NCBI GenBank assembly: GCA_022360675.1 | Contig: JAKSCJ010000110.1 | Coordinates: 1-34,023 of the forward strand | DNA from: Lysobacterales bacterium | GTDB taxonomy: Bacteria > Pseudomonadota > Gammaproteobacteria > Xanthomonadales > Wenzhouxiangellaceae | DNA: 34,023 nucleotides | Direction: 5' to 3' | Shown: positions 14,934 to 22,452 of the stretch, piece by piece | Layout of the letters: every line of letters begins with the position of its first letter | Numbering within the stretch: position 1 is the first letter of the stretch | Translations under genes and position numbers: made by a program | Notes under the pieces: model-generated | What the model was told of the DNA's origin: nothing | The model's database searches: none | Seen by the model: the letters and a program-made list of their open reading frames with translations, nothing else

Positions 14934-16256
14934 CTAAACCACTGCGCGATAACTTTGCTGCATCAAAAATTGCTTGAAGGTCGGTTCATCAGCAGCCATG
15001 GCCAAATGCTGAGCCGGGCGCTGTAGCATTGCCGCCAAGGCTTGCGGCACCGGCAATGCCCGTCCGATCAAAGGTTCGACAATGGTTTCGAACTTCGCCG
15101 GATGCGCGGTGGCCACCACGGCCCAATCGGCATCCCAATCGCCACTTTGTGCACGCAGTTGTTCCAACACATTCACCGCCGTGGCGGTATGCGGGCACCA
15201 CACCTGCCCATAACGATCTTCACCCTGTCGAATAATCTGCTCGATTTCAGCATCGCTCACCGCTTGCGCGTGAAAGGCGTTTTGCAGCTCCAGATCGTTT
15301 TCGTACCACCAGCGTAAACGTTCAAAATTACTGGGCGCGCCCACATCCATGGCGTTAGCCAGAGTCGCGACACTGGTTTGCGGTTGGTAGTCGTCACCCG
15401 CAAAAAAGCGCTCCAGCACGGCATTGGCATTGGTGGCAAAAACAATTTTGCCCACCGGGAAACCCATCCGCCTAGCCATCACTGCGGCCAGAGCGTTACC
15501 CAGATTGCCCGTGGGAATCACCACATTTAATGGCTGCTGACGCGCACGCTGATGCGTTAACGCCGCCCAGGCGTAGTAACTCATTTGTGGCAGCAAACGC
15601 CCCAAGCTGATGCTATTGGCCGAACTGAGCGTTAACTGGGATCTCAATTCGTCATCGTTCAAGGCAAACTTCACCAAGCGCTGGCAGTCGTCGAAACTAC
15701 CCGCCACTTGCAGACTATGAATGTTATCGCCAAAGCAGCCCAATTGATGCGCTTGGCGGGCCGAGACTCGCCCGGCCGGGTGCAACACCACAACACGCAC
15801 TTTTTCGCGCTGGTGAAAAGCCGCTGCCACCGCCGCGCCGGTGTCGCCGGATGTGGCCACTAAGATGGTGGTTTCCTGTGATCCCGCCTGCCCCGCTGGT
15901 AAGCGTGCCAAACAAGCGGCTAAAAAGCGCGCACCAAAATCTTTAAAGGCCGCCGTTGGGCCATGGAATAGCTCTAACACATAGCTATGCTCAACCATCA
16001 AAGCCTTAAGCGGTGTTTCAAGGGTTAACGCTTCGCGACAAATATCGGCAAGATGTGGCGCTAGCAGATCGCCAGCAAAAAATGGCGCTAAGGCAAACTC
16101 AGCCACCTCGGCCAGGGTTTGGGCGTGATGCGCCTCGGCCATATTCAACACCGGCAATGCGGCGGGCACATATAAACCACCCGAAGGGGCTAAACCACAA
16201 GCGATTGCCTGATGCAGACTCACCGACGGTCCATCTCGTGTATCTAGGAATTGCAT
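14934..16256 (-). CDS. thrC: Threonine synthase
   Basis: This PLP enzyme converts O-phosphohomoserine to threonine. The 440-residue protein has the conserved start MQFLDTRDG, the PLP-lysine motif [10 protein letters not shown] (Lys105) and the phosphate-binding SGDTGAA. The domain order is that of the ThrC type in gammaproteobacteria. It begins 13 bases inside the end of thrB. The open frame continues upstream to 16670 only because it shadows thrB, so that extension was rejected. It ends the threonine operon. Confidence 0.97.
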   Translation of the reverse strand: MQFLDTRDGPSVSLHQAIACGLAPSGGLYVPAALPVLNMAEAHHAQTLAEVAEFALAPFFAGDLLAPHLADICREALTLETPLKALMVEHSYVLELFHGPTAAFKDFGARFLAACLARLPAGQAGSQETTILVATSGDTGAAVAAAFHQREKVRVVVLHPAGRVSARQAHQLGCFGDNIHSLQVAGSFDDCQRLVKFALNDDELRSQLTLSSANSISLGRLLPQMSYYAWAALTHQRARQQPLNVVIPTGNLGNALAAVMARRMGFPVGKIVFATNANAVLERFFAGDDYQPQTSVATLANAMDVGAPSNFERLRWWYENDLELQNAFHAQAVSDAEIEQIIRQGEDRYGQVWCPHTATAVNVLEQLRAQSGDWDADWAVVATAHPAKFETIVEPLIGRALPVPQALAAMLQRPAQHLAMAADEPTFKQFLMQQSYRAVV

Positions 16257-17194
16257 GATTCCACCTCTGCTGCCGGGCCCGCCACTGGCCCTACGTACAC
16301 CTCGCTGGCAAAGCCTGCGTCGGAAAATGCCTGCTGCATCGCAGGCGCGGCATTCTGGGCCGCAAGCGCTCCTCTGAACCAAGCAAATACACTGGGCCCG
16401 GCGCCTGAAATACTGCCGCCCAAAGCGCCATGGTCTAAGGCTGCTTGGCGAACCCGTCGAAAACCGGGAATCAACGGCGCGCGTCTCGGTTCCACCACCG
16501 CATCGCACAAACCGGCTTGAATCAAATCCCAATCTTGCTCGTAGCAACCCAAAATGAGTTGCGCCAAATTGCCCGATTGATTCACCACATCCGATAGCAA
16601 ATAAGTGCCTTGCAGCACTTCGCGGGCGCGTCGGGTCTCGAGGATTTGATGGGGATGCACCACCACACAATAGAGCTCATCGGGCACGGGGATCGACATG
16701 AGTCGATCAGCGCTGGCCAACACAAGGCCGCCCAACAACATGCAGCCCACGTTATCGCCATGGGCGCTGCCGCTGGCCACGGCTTCGCCCGCTAAAGCAT
16801 GGCGATACAAAGCTTGGCGGCTTTGGGGTTCAAACAATAAGGCGTTAGCCGCCACCAAGGCCGCCACACAGGACGCCGCCGACCCACCCAGGCCCGAGCC
16901 TAAAGGAATGCCTTTTTCAATTTCCAGCGCAAAGCCATGGCTGAGTTGCAAATGCTCGCGCAACGACAACAGCGCTTTACCCGCAGTATTGTGCGCAGCA
17001 TCTAGCGGCAAATTGGTGACACAACCGCTAATGGCATCGATACGCACCGTGGGTTCTTCAATACGGCTAACGATTACCCGATCGCCCACACCACTTACCG
17101 TGTGACCCAGTAAATCGAAACCAGGGCCCGCATTGCCCACGCTGGCTGGCGCAAAAGCACGAATTGCCACCGGTTTTTTATTGTTGGAGTTCAT
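16244..17194 (-). CDS. thrB: Homoserine kinase (GHMP type)
   Basis: ThrB phosphorylates homoserine with ATP. The 316-residue protein has the GHMP ATP loop [14 protein letters not shown] at about residues 95-108, the N-terminal [15 protein letters not shown] and the C-terminal [15 protein letters not shown] chose the ATG at 17194, eight bases past the homoserine dehydrogenase stop; the frame also allows TTG at 17203, which would overlap that stop. It lies between the dehydrogenase and thrC, in pathway order. Confidence 0.97.
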   Translation of the reverse strand: MNSNNKKPVAIRAFAPASVGNAGPGFDLLGHTVSGVGDRVIVSRIEEPTVRIDAISGCVTNLPLDAAHNTAGKALLSLREHLQLSHGFALEIEKGIPLGSGLGGSAASCVAALVAANALLFEPQSRQALYRHALAGEAVASGSAHGDNVGCMLLGGLVLASADRLMSIPVPDELYCVVVHPHQILETRRAREVLQGTYLLSDVVNQSGNLAQLILGCYEQDWDLIQAGLCDAVVEPRRAPLIPGFRRVRQAALDHGALGGSISGAGPSVFAWFRGALAAQNAAPAMQQAFSDAGFASEVYVGPVAGPAAEVESCNS

Positions 17195-17199
17195 ACCAC

Positions 17200-18390
17200 T
17201 CAACCGCCCACAGACAAAGATTTTGAAGAAAACTCGCCCGTTTTTGGAACCAAACGGGCTTGATTGAGAAGCGCTAATTCCGCCACGTGAGGCACACTGG
17301 CAGCAACACGCAGTAGATCGGCAAAAACACCCGCTGCCGTCACTTCACGCCCAGCCCCCGGACCTTGGATCACCAGAGGATTATCGCAATAGCGTTTGCT
17401 GGTCAGTTGCAGCACATTATCGGTACCGCGTGTGCGAGCAAAATCGTGGCTGCGTGGTAACGAACACAGCTTCACTTGTGCTGTTCCCTCGGTGCTTAAC
17501 TTCGCCACATAGCGTAAAACCTCGTCCTTGGCTTGAGCTTGGCGATAGCGCTCCGCCATGTCGGCATCCCAGGCTTTAATGCCAGCCCAAAAGTCTGCCA
17601 ATGGAAGCCCTAATAGGTCGCCGGGTACTAAGCTTTCGACAAGCACATCGTCCACATTTAGGGCATGGCCGCATTCGCGCGCCAAAATCACCAACTTTCG
17701 CGCCACATCCTTGCCATCTAAATCATCGCGAGGATCGGGCTCGGTATAACCTTGGGCGTGGGCTTTTTTCACCAACTCCGAAAACGGCTGACTGCCATCA
17801 AAGCGATTAAACAACCACGCCAAAGTGCCCGATAACATGCCGTCGATAGCCAAGATCTCATCGCCGGTAGCGCGTAAGTCGCGCAGGCTACCCATGACCG
17901 GCAAACCCGCCGCCACCGTGGTTTCGTAATGAAAGCCAACCCCTTGTCGGCGGTAGTTTTGGATTTGTTGATAGCGCTGTAAACAACCACTGCCCGCTTG
18001 CTTATTCGGCGTAACAATGTGAATCCCTTGCGCCATCCAATTTGGATATCGATCAGCCACCGCCCCGCTAGCGCTGCAATCTACAATCACGTTGGTGGCC
18101 TCATCATGCAGTAAGTGGCGGGTGAACTCAGGCCAATCCAGTGCTTGCCCGTGGCGCTTTAATTCAGGCAACCATTGGAGTAAATCCACCCCAGAGTCTG
18201 CCAACAGCATGCGCTGGCTGTTCGCCAAAGCGCGCACGCGCAGCACAAGATTCTGCTCAATGCGTAATGGCAGCAACTGATCATGAATTTGTTGTAAGAG
18301 CTCGGAGCCCACATTGCCCGGGCCGATCAAGCCGATCGACAAAGCCTTAGGTGGTTTAACGCCGTGGGATGAAACAGAGCTGAGATTCAT
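17200..18390 (-). CDS. hom: Homoserine dehydrogenase, ThrA/MetL-type domain without aspartokinase
   Basis: The enzyme reduces aspartate semialdehyde to homoserine. The NAD(P)-binding GPGNVG is at about residues 23-28, then [24 protein letters not shown]-like [12 protein letters not shown] and [19 protein letters not shown]. The sequence follows the dehydrogenase half of bifunctional ThrA/MetL closely, ends at [15 protein letters not shown] plus a 35-residue tail, and has no aspartokinase domain in front and no ACT domain behind. The ATG at 18390 has GGGGA seven bases ahead; an ATG at 18405 is the alternative. It is the first gene of the operon, behind an attenuator-like leader. Confidence 0.93.
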   Translation of the reverse strand: MNLSSVSSHGVKPPKALSIGLIGPGNVGSELLQQIHDQLLPLRIEQNLVLRVRALANSQRMLLADSGVDLLQWLPELKRHGQALDWPEFTRHLLHDEATNVIVDCSASGAVADRYPNWMAQGIHIVTPNKQAGSGCLQRYQQIQNYRRQGVGFHYETTVAAGLPVMGSLRDLRATGDEILAIDGMLSGTLAWLFNRFDGSQPFSELVKKAHAQGYTEPDPRDDLDGKDVARKLVILARECGHALNVDDVLVESLVPGDLLGLPLADFWAGIKAWDADMAERYRQAQAKDEVLRYVAKLSTEGTAQVKLCSLPRSHDFARTRGTDNVLQLTSKRYCDNPLVIQGPGAGREVTAAGVFADLLRVAASVPHVAELALLNQARLVPKTGEFSSKSLSVGG

Positions 18391-18431
18391 CCGGGATTCC
18401 CCCATGGTTGGCCCCGGACTGGAAGATGGGA

Positions 18432-18515
18432 AGCTTAACCTCGCACCTTCCAGCGCGAGGCAAAGTTGTTTGAACTACAACAAAGCCAACCGCGCCCGAT
18501 GGGCGGTGGTTGTTG
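18432..18515 (-). promoter_or_regulatory. Attenuator-like set of alternative hairpins, thr operon leader
   Basis: Three overlapping pairings can be drawn. One covers 18478-18515 and includes the Thr codons and the end of the leader peptide. A second covers 18459-18487 (GGC/GCC and GTTGT/ACAAC). A third covers 18432-18467 (CCTCGC/GCGAGG plus an outer five pairs). Neighbours are mutually exclusive, as in 1:2, 2:3 and 3:4 attenuator arms. The last hairpin is not followed by a good U-run, so the way it would stop transcription is uncertain. Confidence 0.6.
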
Positions 18516-18540
18516 TGCTTGTAGTGTTCATTGCGCACAC
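18475..18540 (-). CDS. thrL: Threonine-rich leader peptide of the thr operon
   Basis: The minus strand encodes MNTTSTTTTAHRARLALL and a TAG, with six Thr codons among seven consecutive positions (residues 3-9). An in-frame GTG three codons upstream (18540), with TGAGG nine bases ahead, would give 21 residues, the same length as E. coli ThrL; I used it as the start, the ATG at 18531 being the alternative. In E. coli, ribosome stalling at Thr and Ile codons relieves termination. Here there are Thr codons only. It lies ahead of the homoserine dehydrogenase gene and overlaps alternative hairpins, as an attenuator requires. Confidence 0.8.
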   Translation of the reverse strand: MCAMNTTSTTTTAHRARLALL

Positions 18541-18625
18541 AGCCGCAAACCTCAGTGCAAAACACTGATGGCGCTGAACTGAACGAGCAGGGCCCGCTGA
18601 TGGTGGCAATGGGTTCATGGGCATA

Positions 18626-18654
18626 GGAATAACGCGATTATTAATGGCTGTCAA
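18626..18654 (-). promoter_or_regulatory. Candidate thr operon promoter
   Basis: On the minus strand a perfect TTGACA (18654-18649) is followed 17 bases later by TATTCC. Transcription would start near 18618, giving a leader RNA of about 230 bases that includes the threonine leader peptide. Confidence 0.45.
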
Positions 18655-18691
18655 CTACGGTTTACTCATTTGCTTGGCCGATACGCTTGGC

Positions 18692-19339
18692 TTAACGGGC
18701 AGCATGACCGGATTCACGCTGATGCACACGTACATGAATCTTAGCGTCGACAAAGGTTTTGATCGCAATCAGCAAAACCAAAGCAAAGACCGGAGCGCCC
18801 AGTTTCGACACCACCAGCCCGCCAACCAAAGCAACAACATGCAATAACACCACACGGCCATATGGGCGCATCATCAATGTGGCAACATTCAAACGCTTGT
18901 ATTCGCCCTGGCGCAAATAATGCCAAACCAGAGAAAACCCGTGGCTAACGAATAAAGCCAGCAATGGCAGCCATAAATGCAAAGTGTTAACGATCTCAAA
19001 CACCATCTCAGGGCCAAAACCGATATTGGCCCGATCATCCACCAATAATGAAAACAAGATGGCACCGTGCGCCATGGTGAACATGCCATAGTGGAAAGTA
19101 AAAAAGCCCATCACAAAGAGCTTTTGAATCACGCTTTTCGTTTGTTGGCACAGCGCGATACGAATCAAATTAAGAACGCCAATCACCACGTTCTCTAGCC
19201 AGTAGGTGAGCATAATTTCCGCCACCGACCAAGCCTCAAAAAACACCATAAACAAAGGCAGTACATTGGCCAGCAATAAGAGCGCCAATGCCGGTTTGTC
19301 GTTCGCTGTGGGTTTTAGTTTGAGAAAATCCCGCTTCAT
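18692..19339 (-). CDS. DUF6498 family membrane protein
   Basis: This 215-residue protein has about six membrane segments. Its motifs fit the DUF6498 family: MLTYWLENVVIGVLNLIRI near the N-terminus, FFTFHYGMFTMAHG in the middle and ALVLLIAIKTFVDAKIHV near the end. No function is known. I chose the ATG at 19339, which overlaps the stop of the upstream transporter-like gene (ATGA), so the two are translated together. The open frame further upstream only shadows that gene. Confidence 0.82.
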   Translation of the reverse strand: MKRDFLKLKPTANDKPALALLLLANVLPLFMVFFEAWSVAEIMLTYWLENVVIGVLNLIRIALCQQTKSVIQKLFVMGFFTFHYGMFTMAHGAILFSLLVDDRANIGFGPEMVFEIVNTLHLWLPLLALFVSHGFSLVWHYLRQGEYKRLNVATLMMRPYGRVVLLHVVALVGGLVVSKLGAPVFALVLLIAIKTFVDAKIHVRVHQRESGHAAR

Positions 19340-20559
19340 AAACTTTCCACAGGCAGCGCAAACAGCACCACAAAGCCCATCACCAAAGCCAGAGCTACCG
19401 TTGCCCAATAGGCTAACGAGCGCTGTTGTTCACGCGCTTGCATTACCCGTAAAGCCAGCAAACACTGAACCAGGTAATACAAAGCAAAAGCGCGCGAGGC
19501 CAAACTGATGAGCTCAAAAACATCGCTCAGCCACACCAGTACAACGGCTGCCGCTGTAAACACCAAGTATCTGTAGCGCTCTCGGCCTCGGCCTCGGCCG
19601 GGAATTAACTCACCGGCTAAACCACCAGCGCCCAGAGTATCGGCCACCGCTGCACTAAACTGGCTCATGATGGCGGCTAGCAGCAGCAATGGCCCTAAGA
19701 TTGAAGCCACCTGTACGGCCAGGTCGATAATCGCCGTTTCTTCCACCGCTACTCCGCCGTTGCCGTACAGCAGCGGCACCATCAGCACCACAAACAGCAG
19801 ATAAATACCCGCCGCAATCCGCTGAGCCGAGCGCATACTACGGCAGCGCATATCCCACTCGTAGGCTTGGCCCAAATAACGTGAGGTTTCAAAACCTTGA
19901 ATCACCAACAAAGTACCTGCGATCAAACGAATGCGATACCACCAGTCGCCTTGGGGCCACTGCCAGCTAATAGTGGACAACGGCGACTGCACAAAATAGC
20001 TTCCCAAGGCAAATAACAGAGCCACAATAATGGCGAGCTTGATGCTGACCGAATATTCTTCTAAGTGCTCCAAAGCGCCCAAACCACCGCGAAAGCCCTG
20101 CACACCAATAAACACCAGTAATGCCGTGGTGATCATATCCTGCCCCTCGCTCCACGCAGCCGCACTGGGCCATAAGCGCAGCACAAAGGCGCTGAGTAGC
20201 GAGAGATAGAAGGCAACGGAAATCAGGTAGGCAAACAGCAGGCTAAAATCGCTAATACGCTCTAAACCCAACACACTTTTCGCCGGGCGGCGGCGCAGCA
20301 TAGGTTCCACATGCTGAATATTATGTCGCATCACCCGCCCCAGCCCCGAGGCTAAGAGCACAATCAGCAACATAACCAACACAGAAAAAACGCCGGCAAT
20401 TTGATACAGCAATGGCGCAATAATCAAAAAGCCACTACCCACGATTGAAGCCAGTGGAGTAACAGTGGCTTGCCATTGGGGGTTTTCACGCATCGTCGGC
20501 GACAACAGCCAAGCCAGCATCATTACCGTAATAATGGTTATGGCGGTACTGAACAGCAT
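19336..20559 (-). CDS. Polytopic membrane protein, APC-transporter-like
   Basis: This 407-residue protein has about ten to twelve hydrophobic segments. The glycine-rich first segment (SIVGSGFLIIAPLL) and the following ASGLGRVMRHNIQH recall amino-acid/polyamine (APC) transporters, though similarity is loose and I cannot name a substrate. I chose the ATG at 20559 because GAAGG lies eight bases ahead; the frame is open to 20718 but that part is not hydrophobic and reads through the promoter region. It is the first gene of a pair with the DUF6498 protein. Confidence 0.65.
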   Translation of the reverse strand: MLFSTAITIITVMMLAWLLSPTMRENPQWQATVTPLASIVGSGFLIIAPLLYQIAGVFSVLVMLLIVLLASGLGRVMRHNIQHVEPMLRRRPAKSVLGLERISDFSLLFAYLISVAFYLSLLSAFVLRLWPSAAAWSEGQDMITTALLVFIGVQGFRGGLGALEHLEEYSVSIKLAIIVALLFALGSYFVQSPLSTISWQWPQGDWWYRIRLIAGTLLVIQGFETSRYLGQAYEWDMRCRSMRSAQRIAAGIYLLFVVLMVPLLYGNGGVAVEETAIIDLAVQVASILGPLLLLAAIMSQFSAAVADTLGAGGLAGELIPGRGRGRERYRYLVFTAAAVVLVWLSDVFELISLASRAFALYYLVQCLLALRVMQAREQQRSLAYWATVALALVMGFVVLFALPVESL

Positions 20560-20879
20560 AGACAGACCTTCGGCAGCGATTGTTATTCTCGGTATGACCG
20601 GTGTTGTACTAGGCTTAAACGGATTATTACCATAGATAATACTGCCGAGATGAGAATTAAAAAAGAAAATTCTCAAACTAACGGCAATTGCCCTGAAGCC
20701 GACTATAGCACCACGCACCCACGGCTCCAGTCTTCATGCCCGGAAAATATTCCCTTCATGTAGACCACACAAGCGCTCTCGCCGCACAGAAACATTAGCG
20801 CAACACGAATCCAGTACGGTGCCAAACAAAAAAATTTAGCCATCATCACTACAAAACCCGGATACACATAACGAAAAAA

Positions 20880-20897
20880 CACTATTTTTGTTCATCA
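20880..20897 (+). promoter_or_regulatory. Element shared with the CHAT gene upstream region (copy 1)
   Basis: CACTATTTTTGTTCATCA here and CACTATTTTTTCATCA at 22405-22420 differ only by two inserted bases. This copy is about 130 bases upstream of the sigma gene. It may be a regulator or sigma target; the T-run lowers its information content. Confidence 0.35.
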
Positions 20898-20957
20898 CTT
20901 ACAAATGCGCAGCCCGGGTGATTCGCCCTGCCCCCTTTTTATAGTACAGTGATCAAC

Positions 20958-20977
20958 AACTGTTAATGAACACAGTT
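20958..20977. promoter_or_regulatory. LexA-like inverted repeat ahead of the sigma/CHAT operon
   Basis: AACTGT and ACAGTT are perfect 6-bp arms with an 8-base spacer (TAATGAAC), giving the CTGT-N8-ACAG core of an SOS box. It follows a possible -10, TATAGT (20940-20945), so a bound repressor would block initiation. A third half-site, ACAGT (20946-20950), lies at the same 8-base spacing upstream, which could instead point to a different regulator with repeated half-sites. Confidence 0.4.
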
Positions 20978-21029
20978 AATTTCCAGCACAGCACATATTT
21001 AAACCATCATCTGGCAAGGGAAAACTGTC

Positions 21030-21626
21030 TTGGATGATCAAAACGATAAGGAAAAGTTATCGGTCGAGTTGGTGACACGCATTCAGCAAGGTGATCAACA
21101 GGCAGAACACCAACTTATCAAACGCTACAGTGCACGAATCGACATGATATTAAGGCGTCACTGCCACGACGCCACGCAGGTGTCTGACTTACGCCAAGAG
21201 GTGTTCATCGCAGCACTCAACAAACTGCGCAAAGAAGGTTTAAAACAACCCGCGCAGCTATCAGCGTTCTTGCATCGTATTGCTTTAAATATGGCGAACT
21301 ACGAAACCCGTCGCCATTATCGCCGCAAAACTGAGCCTGATTGGGCATTCATTGAACAACAGGTCGATCAAAACCCGTCTTTACTTGAGCGTTTGCAACA
21401 AGCAGAGATTGCTAGCGTCATTCATCGCTTATTAGGCGAGCTCAAAGTCCCAAGAGACCAGCAAATATTGCGTCGCTTTTATCTCAGTGAAGAATCGAAG
21501 GGTGATATATGCATCGCACTGGATGTGACTCAGGAACATTTTGATCGTGTTTTGTATCGCGCCCGCAAGCGCTTTAAAGATTTACTGATTAAGCGCACCG
21601 GCGACACCATCTGGCCACCCGACTAG
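21030..21626 (+). CDS. ECF-like sigma-70 family RNA polymerase sigma factor
   Basis: This 198-residue protein has the two-domain ECF layout. Region 2 (about residues 15-95) includes QQGDQQAEHQLIKRY, DLRQEVFIAALNKL and RIALNMANYETRRHYRRK. Region 4 (about 135-185) contains LKVPRDQQILRRFYLSEESK and a helix-turn-helix. The start is TTG at 21030 with AAGGG upstream; an in-frame stop (TAA) just above excludes a longer form. It leads a four-gene plus-strand cluster with a putative anti-sigma factor and a CHAT protein. A LexA-like box lies 52 bases upstream. Confidence 0.9.
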   Translation: MDDQNDKEKLSVELVTRIQQGDQQAEHQLIKRYSARIDMILRRHCHDATQVSDLRQEVFIAALNKLRKEGLKQPAQLSAFLHRIALNMANYETRRHYRRKTEPDWAFIEQQVDQNPSLLERLQQAEIASVIHRLLGELKVPRDQQILRRFYLSEESKGDICIALDVTQEHFDRVLYRARKRFKDLLIKRTGDTIWPPD

Positions 21627-21708
21627 CTTCTTGCACGACGAGGTAATGAGAAAATGACCGGCAAGCAACAAAAGCGAACCCAGCACAAAGCCAGCGCCAG
21701 GAGTTAGC

Positions 21709-22350
21709 GTGGAGACTGTAACGGAGCGAGTTCATCGTTATTTACGCAACGAAATGGATGCCGACCAAGCGCAACAATTCGAGCTCGAGATGATGGACGA
21801 CGACGAGCTATTTCAATGCTACGAACAAGAATACGCCTTGCAACAAGGCTTATTGAACACCGCACCAAGCCAAACGCCGCCTTGGCACCAGCACCTGGTA
21901 TCACGGTTTACGGCATGGCAAACACTGGCGGCCGCGTTGCTGATTGCCGTTTTGGGTGTCAGCCTTGGTATCCAACACCTTCATCTACAAAAAGCCCGCC
22001 AACAGCTCACCGACTGGCAGCAAACATCGAGCCAAGTGCACGTTCTTACCATCGAAAGCCAGCGCAGTTTAAACAGCAACCATCAAGAACAAACCCTTAC
22101 CGTTCCAAGCGCCACAGGCTTTGCACTGATTGAGGTCGATGTGAGTGCTTTTGCAGATGAGCAATATCGTGTGCGCTTCGACAGCCATCAACCCGCAAGC
22201 CAATGGCAAAACAGCAATAGAGATACGCGCGGCTACCTCACCTTACTCATTCCCTTATCTCAAACCGCGCCAAAGCCAAGCCAACTTGAGATCGCCACCC
22301 TGGATGAGCAAACTTTGTTTTCCATCAAGCTGCAATATGACGAGTCTTAA
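21709..22350 (+). CDS. Putative membrane-bound anti-sigma factor
   Basis: This 213-residue protein has an acidic N-terminal part (RVHRYLRNEMDADQAQQFEL, then EMMDDDELF) like the cytoplasmic domain of many anti-sigma factors, but with no zinc-binding HxxxCxxC motif. One transmembrane helix lies at about residues 69-88, then an exported domain of about 125 residues. The role is inferred from its place behind a sigma gene and its topology. The start is GTG with AGGAG five bases ahead. The gap to the sigma gene is 82 bases. Confidence 0.6.
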   Translation: METVTERVHRYLRNEMDADQAQQFELEMMDDDELFQCYEQEYALQQGLLNTAPSQTPPWHQHLVSRFTAWQTLAAALLIAVLGVSLGIQHLHLQKARQQLTDWQQTSSQVHVLTIESQRSLNSNHQEQTLTVPSATGFALIEVDVSAFADEQYRVRFDSHQPASQWQNSNRDTRGYLTLLIPLSQTAPKPSQLEIATLDEQTLFSIKLQYDES

Positions 22351-22404
22351 GCCACCCATTTAAGACTCAAGCTTGAATTAACGCCAACACACGCTTCAAT
22401 CAAT

Positions 22405-22420
22405 CACTATTTTTTCATCA
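22405..22420 (+). promoter_or_regulatory. Element shared with the sigma gene upstream region (copy 2)
   Basis: CACTATTTTTTCATCA lies 32 bases before the CHAT start codon, in the 102-base gap after the putative anti-sigma gene. See copy 1 at 20880-20897. If it is a promoter element, the CHAT gene could be transcribed on its own. Confidence 0.35.
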
Positions 22421-22452
22421 GCCACTAGTGACATTCTGAAAAGGACAACAGA

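Larger units (their letters stand above)
20560..21029. other. Divergent intergenic region, transporter and sigma-factor genes
   Basis: On the transporter side there is an 8-bp inverted repeat (TGAGAATT/AATTCTCA, 20651-20675). On the sigma side are a TATAGT (20940-20945), a LexA-like box (20958-20977) and an element shared with the CHAT gene (20880-20897). Between about 20760 and 20870 I see nothing. Confidence 0.5.

Noticed and set aside
16257..16670. Longer thrC reading frame
   Set aside because: It lies wholly inside thrB in another frame and has no match to threonine synthase; the true start MQFLDTRDG is at 16256.
20560..20718. Upstream extension of the transporter-like gene
   Set aside because: The extra 53 residues are not typical of a membrane protein start, and GAAGG precedes the ATG at 20559.
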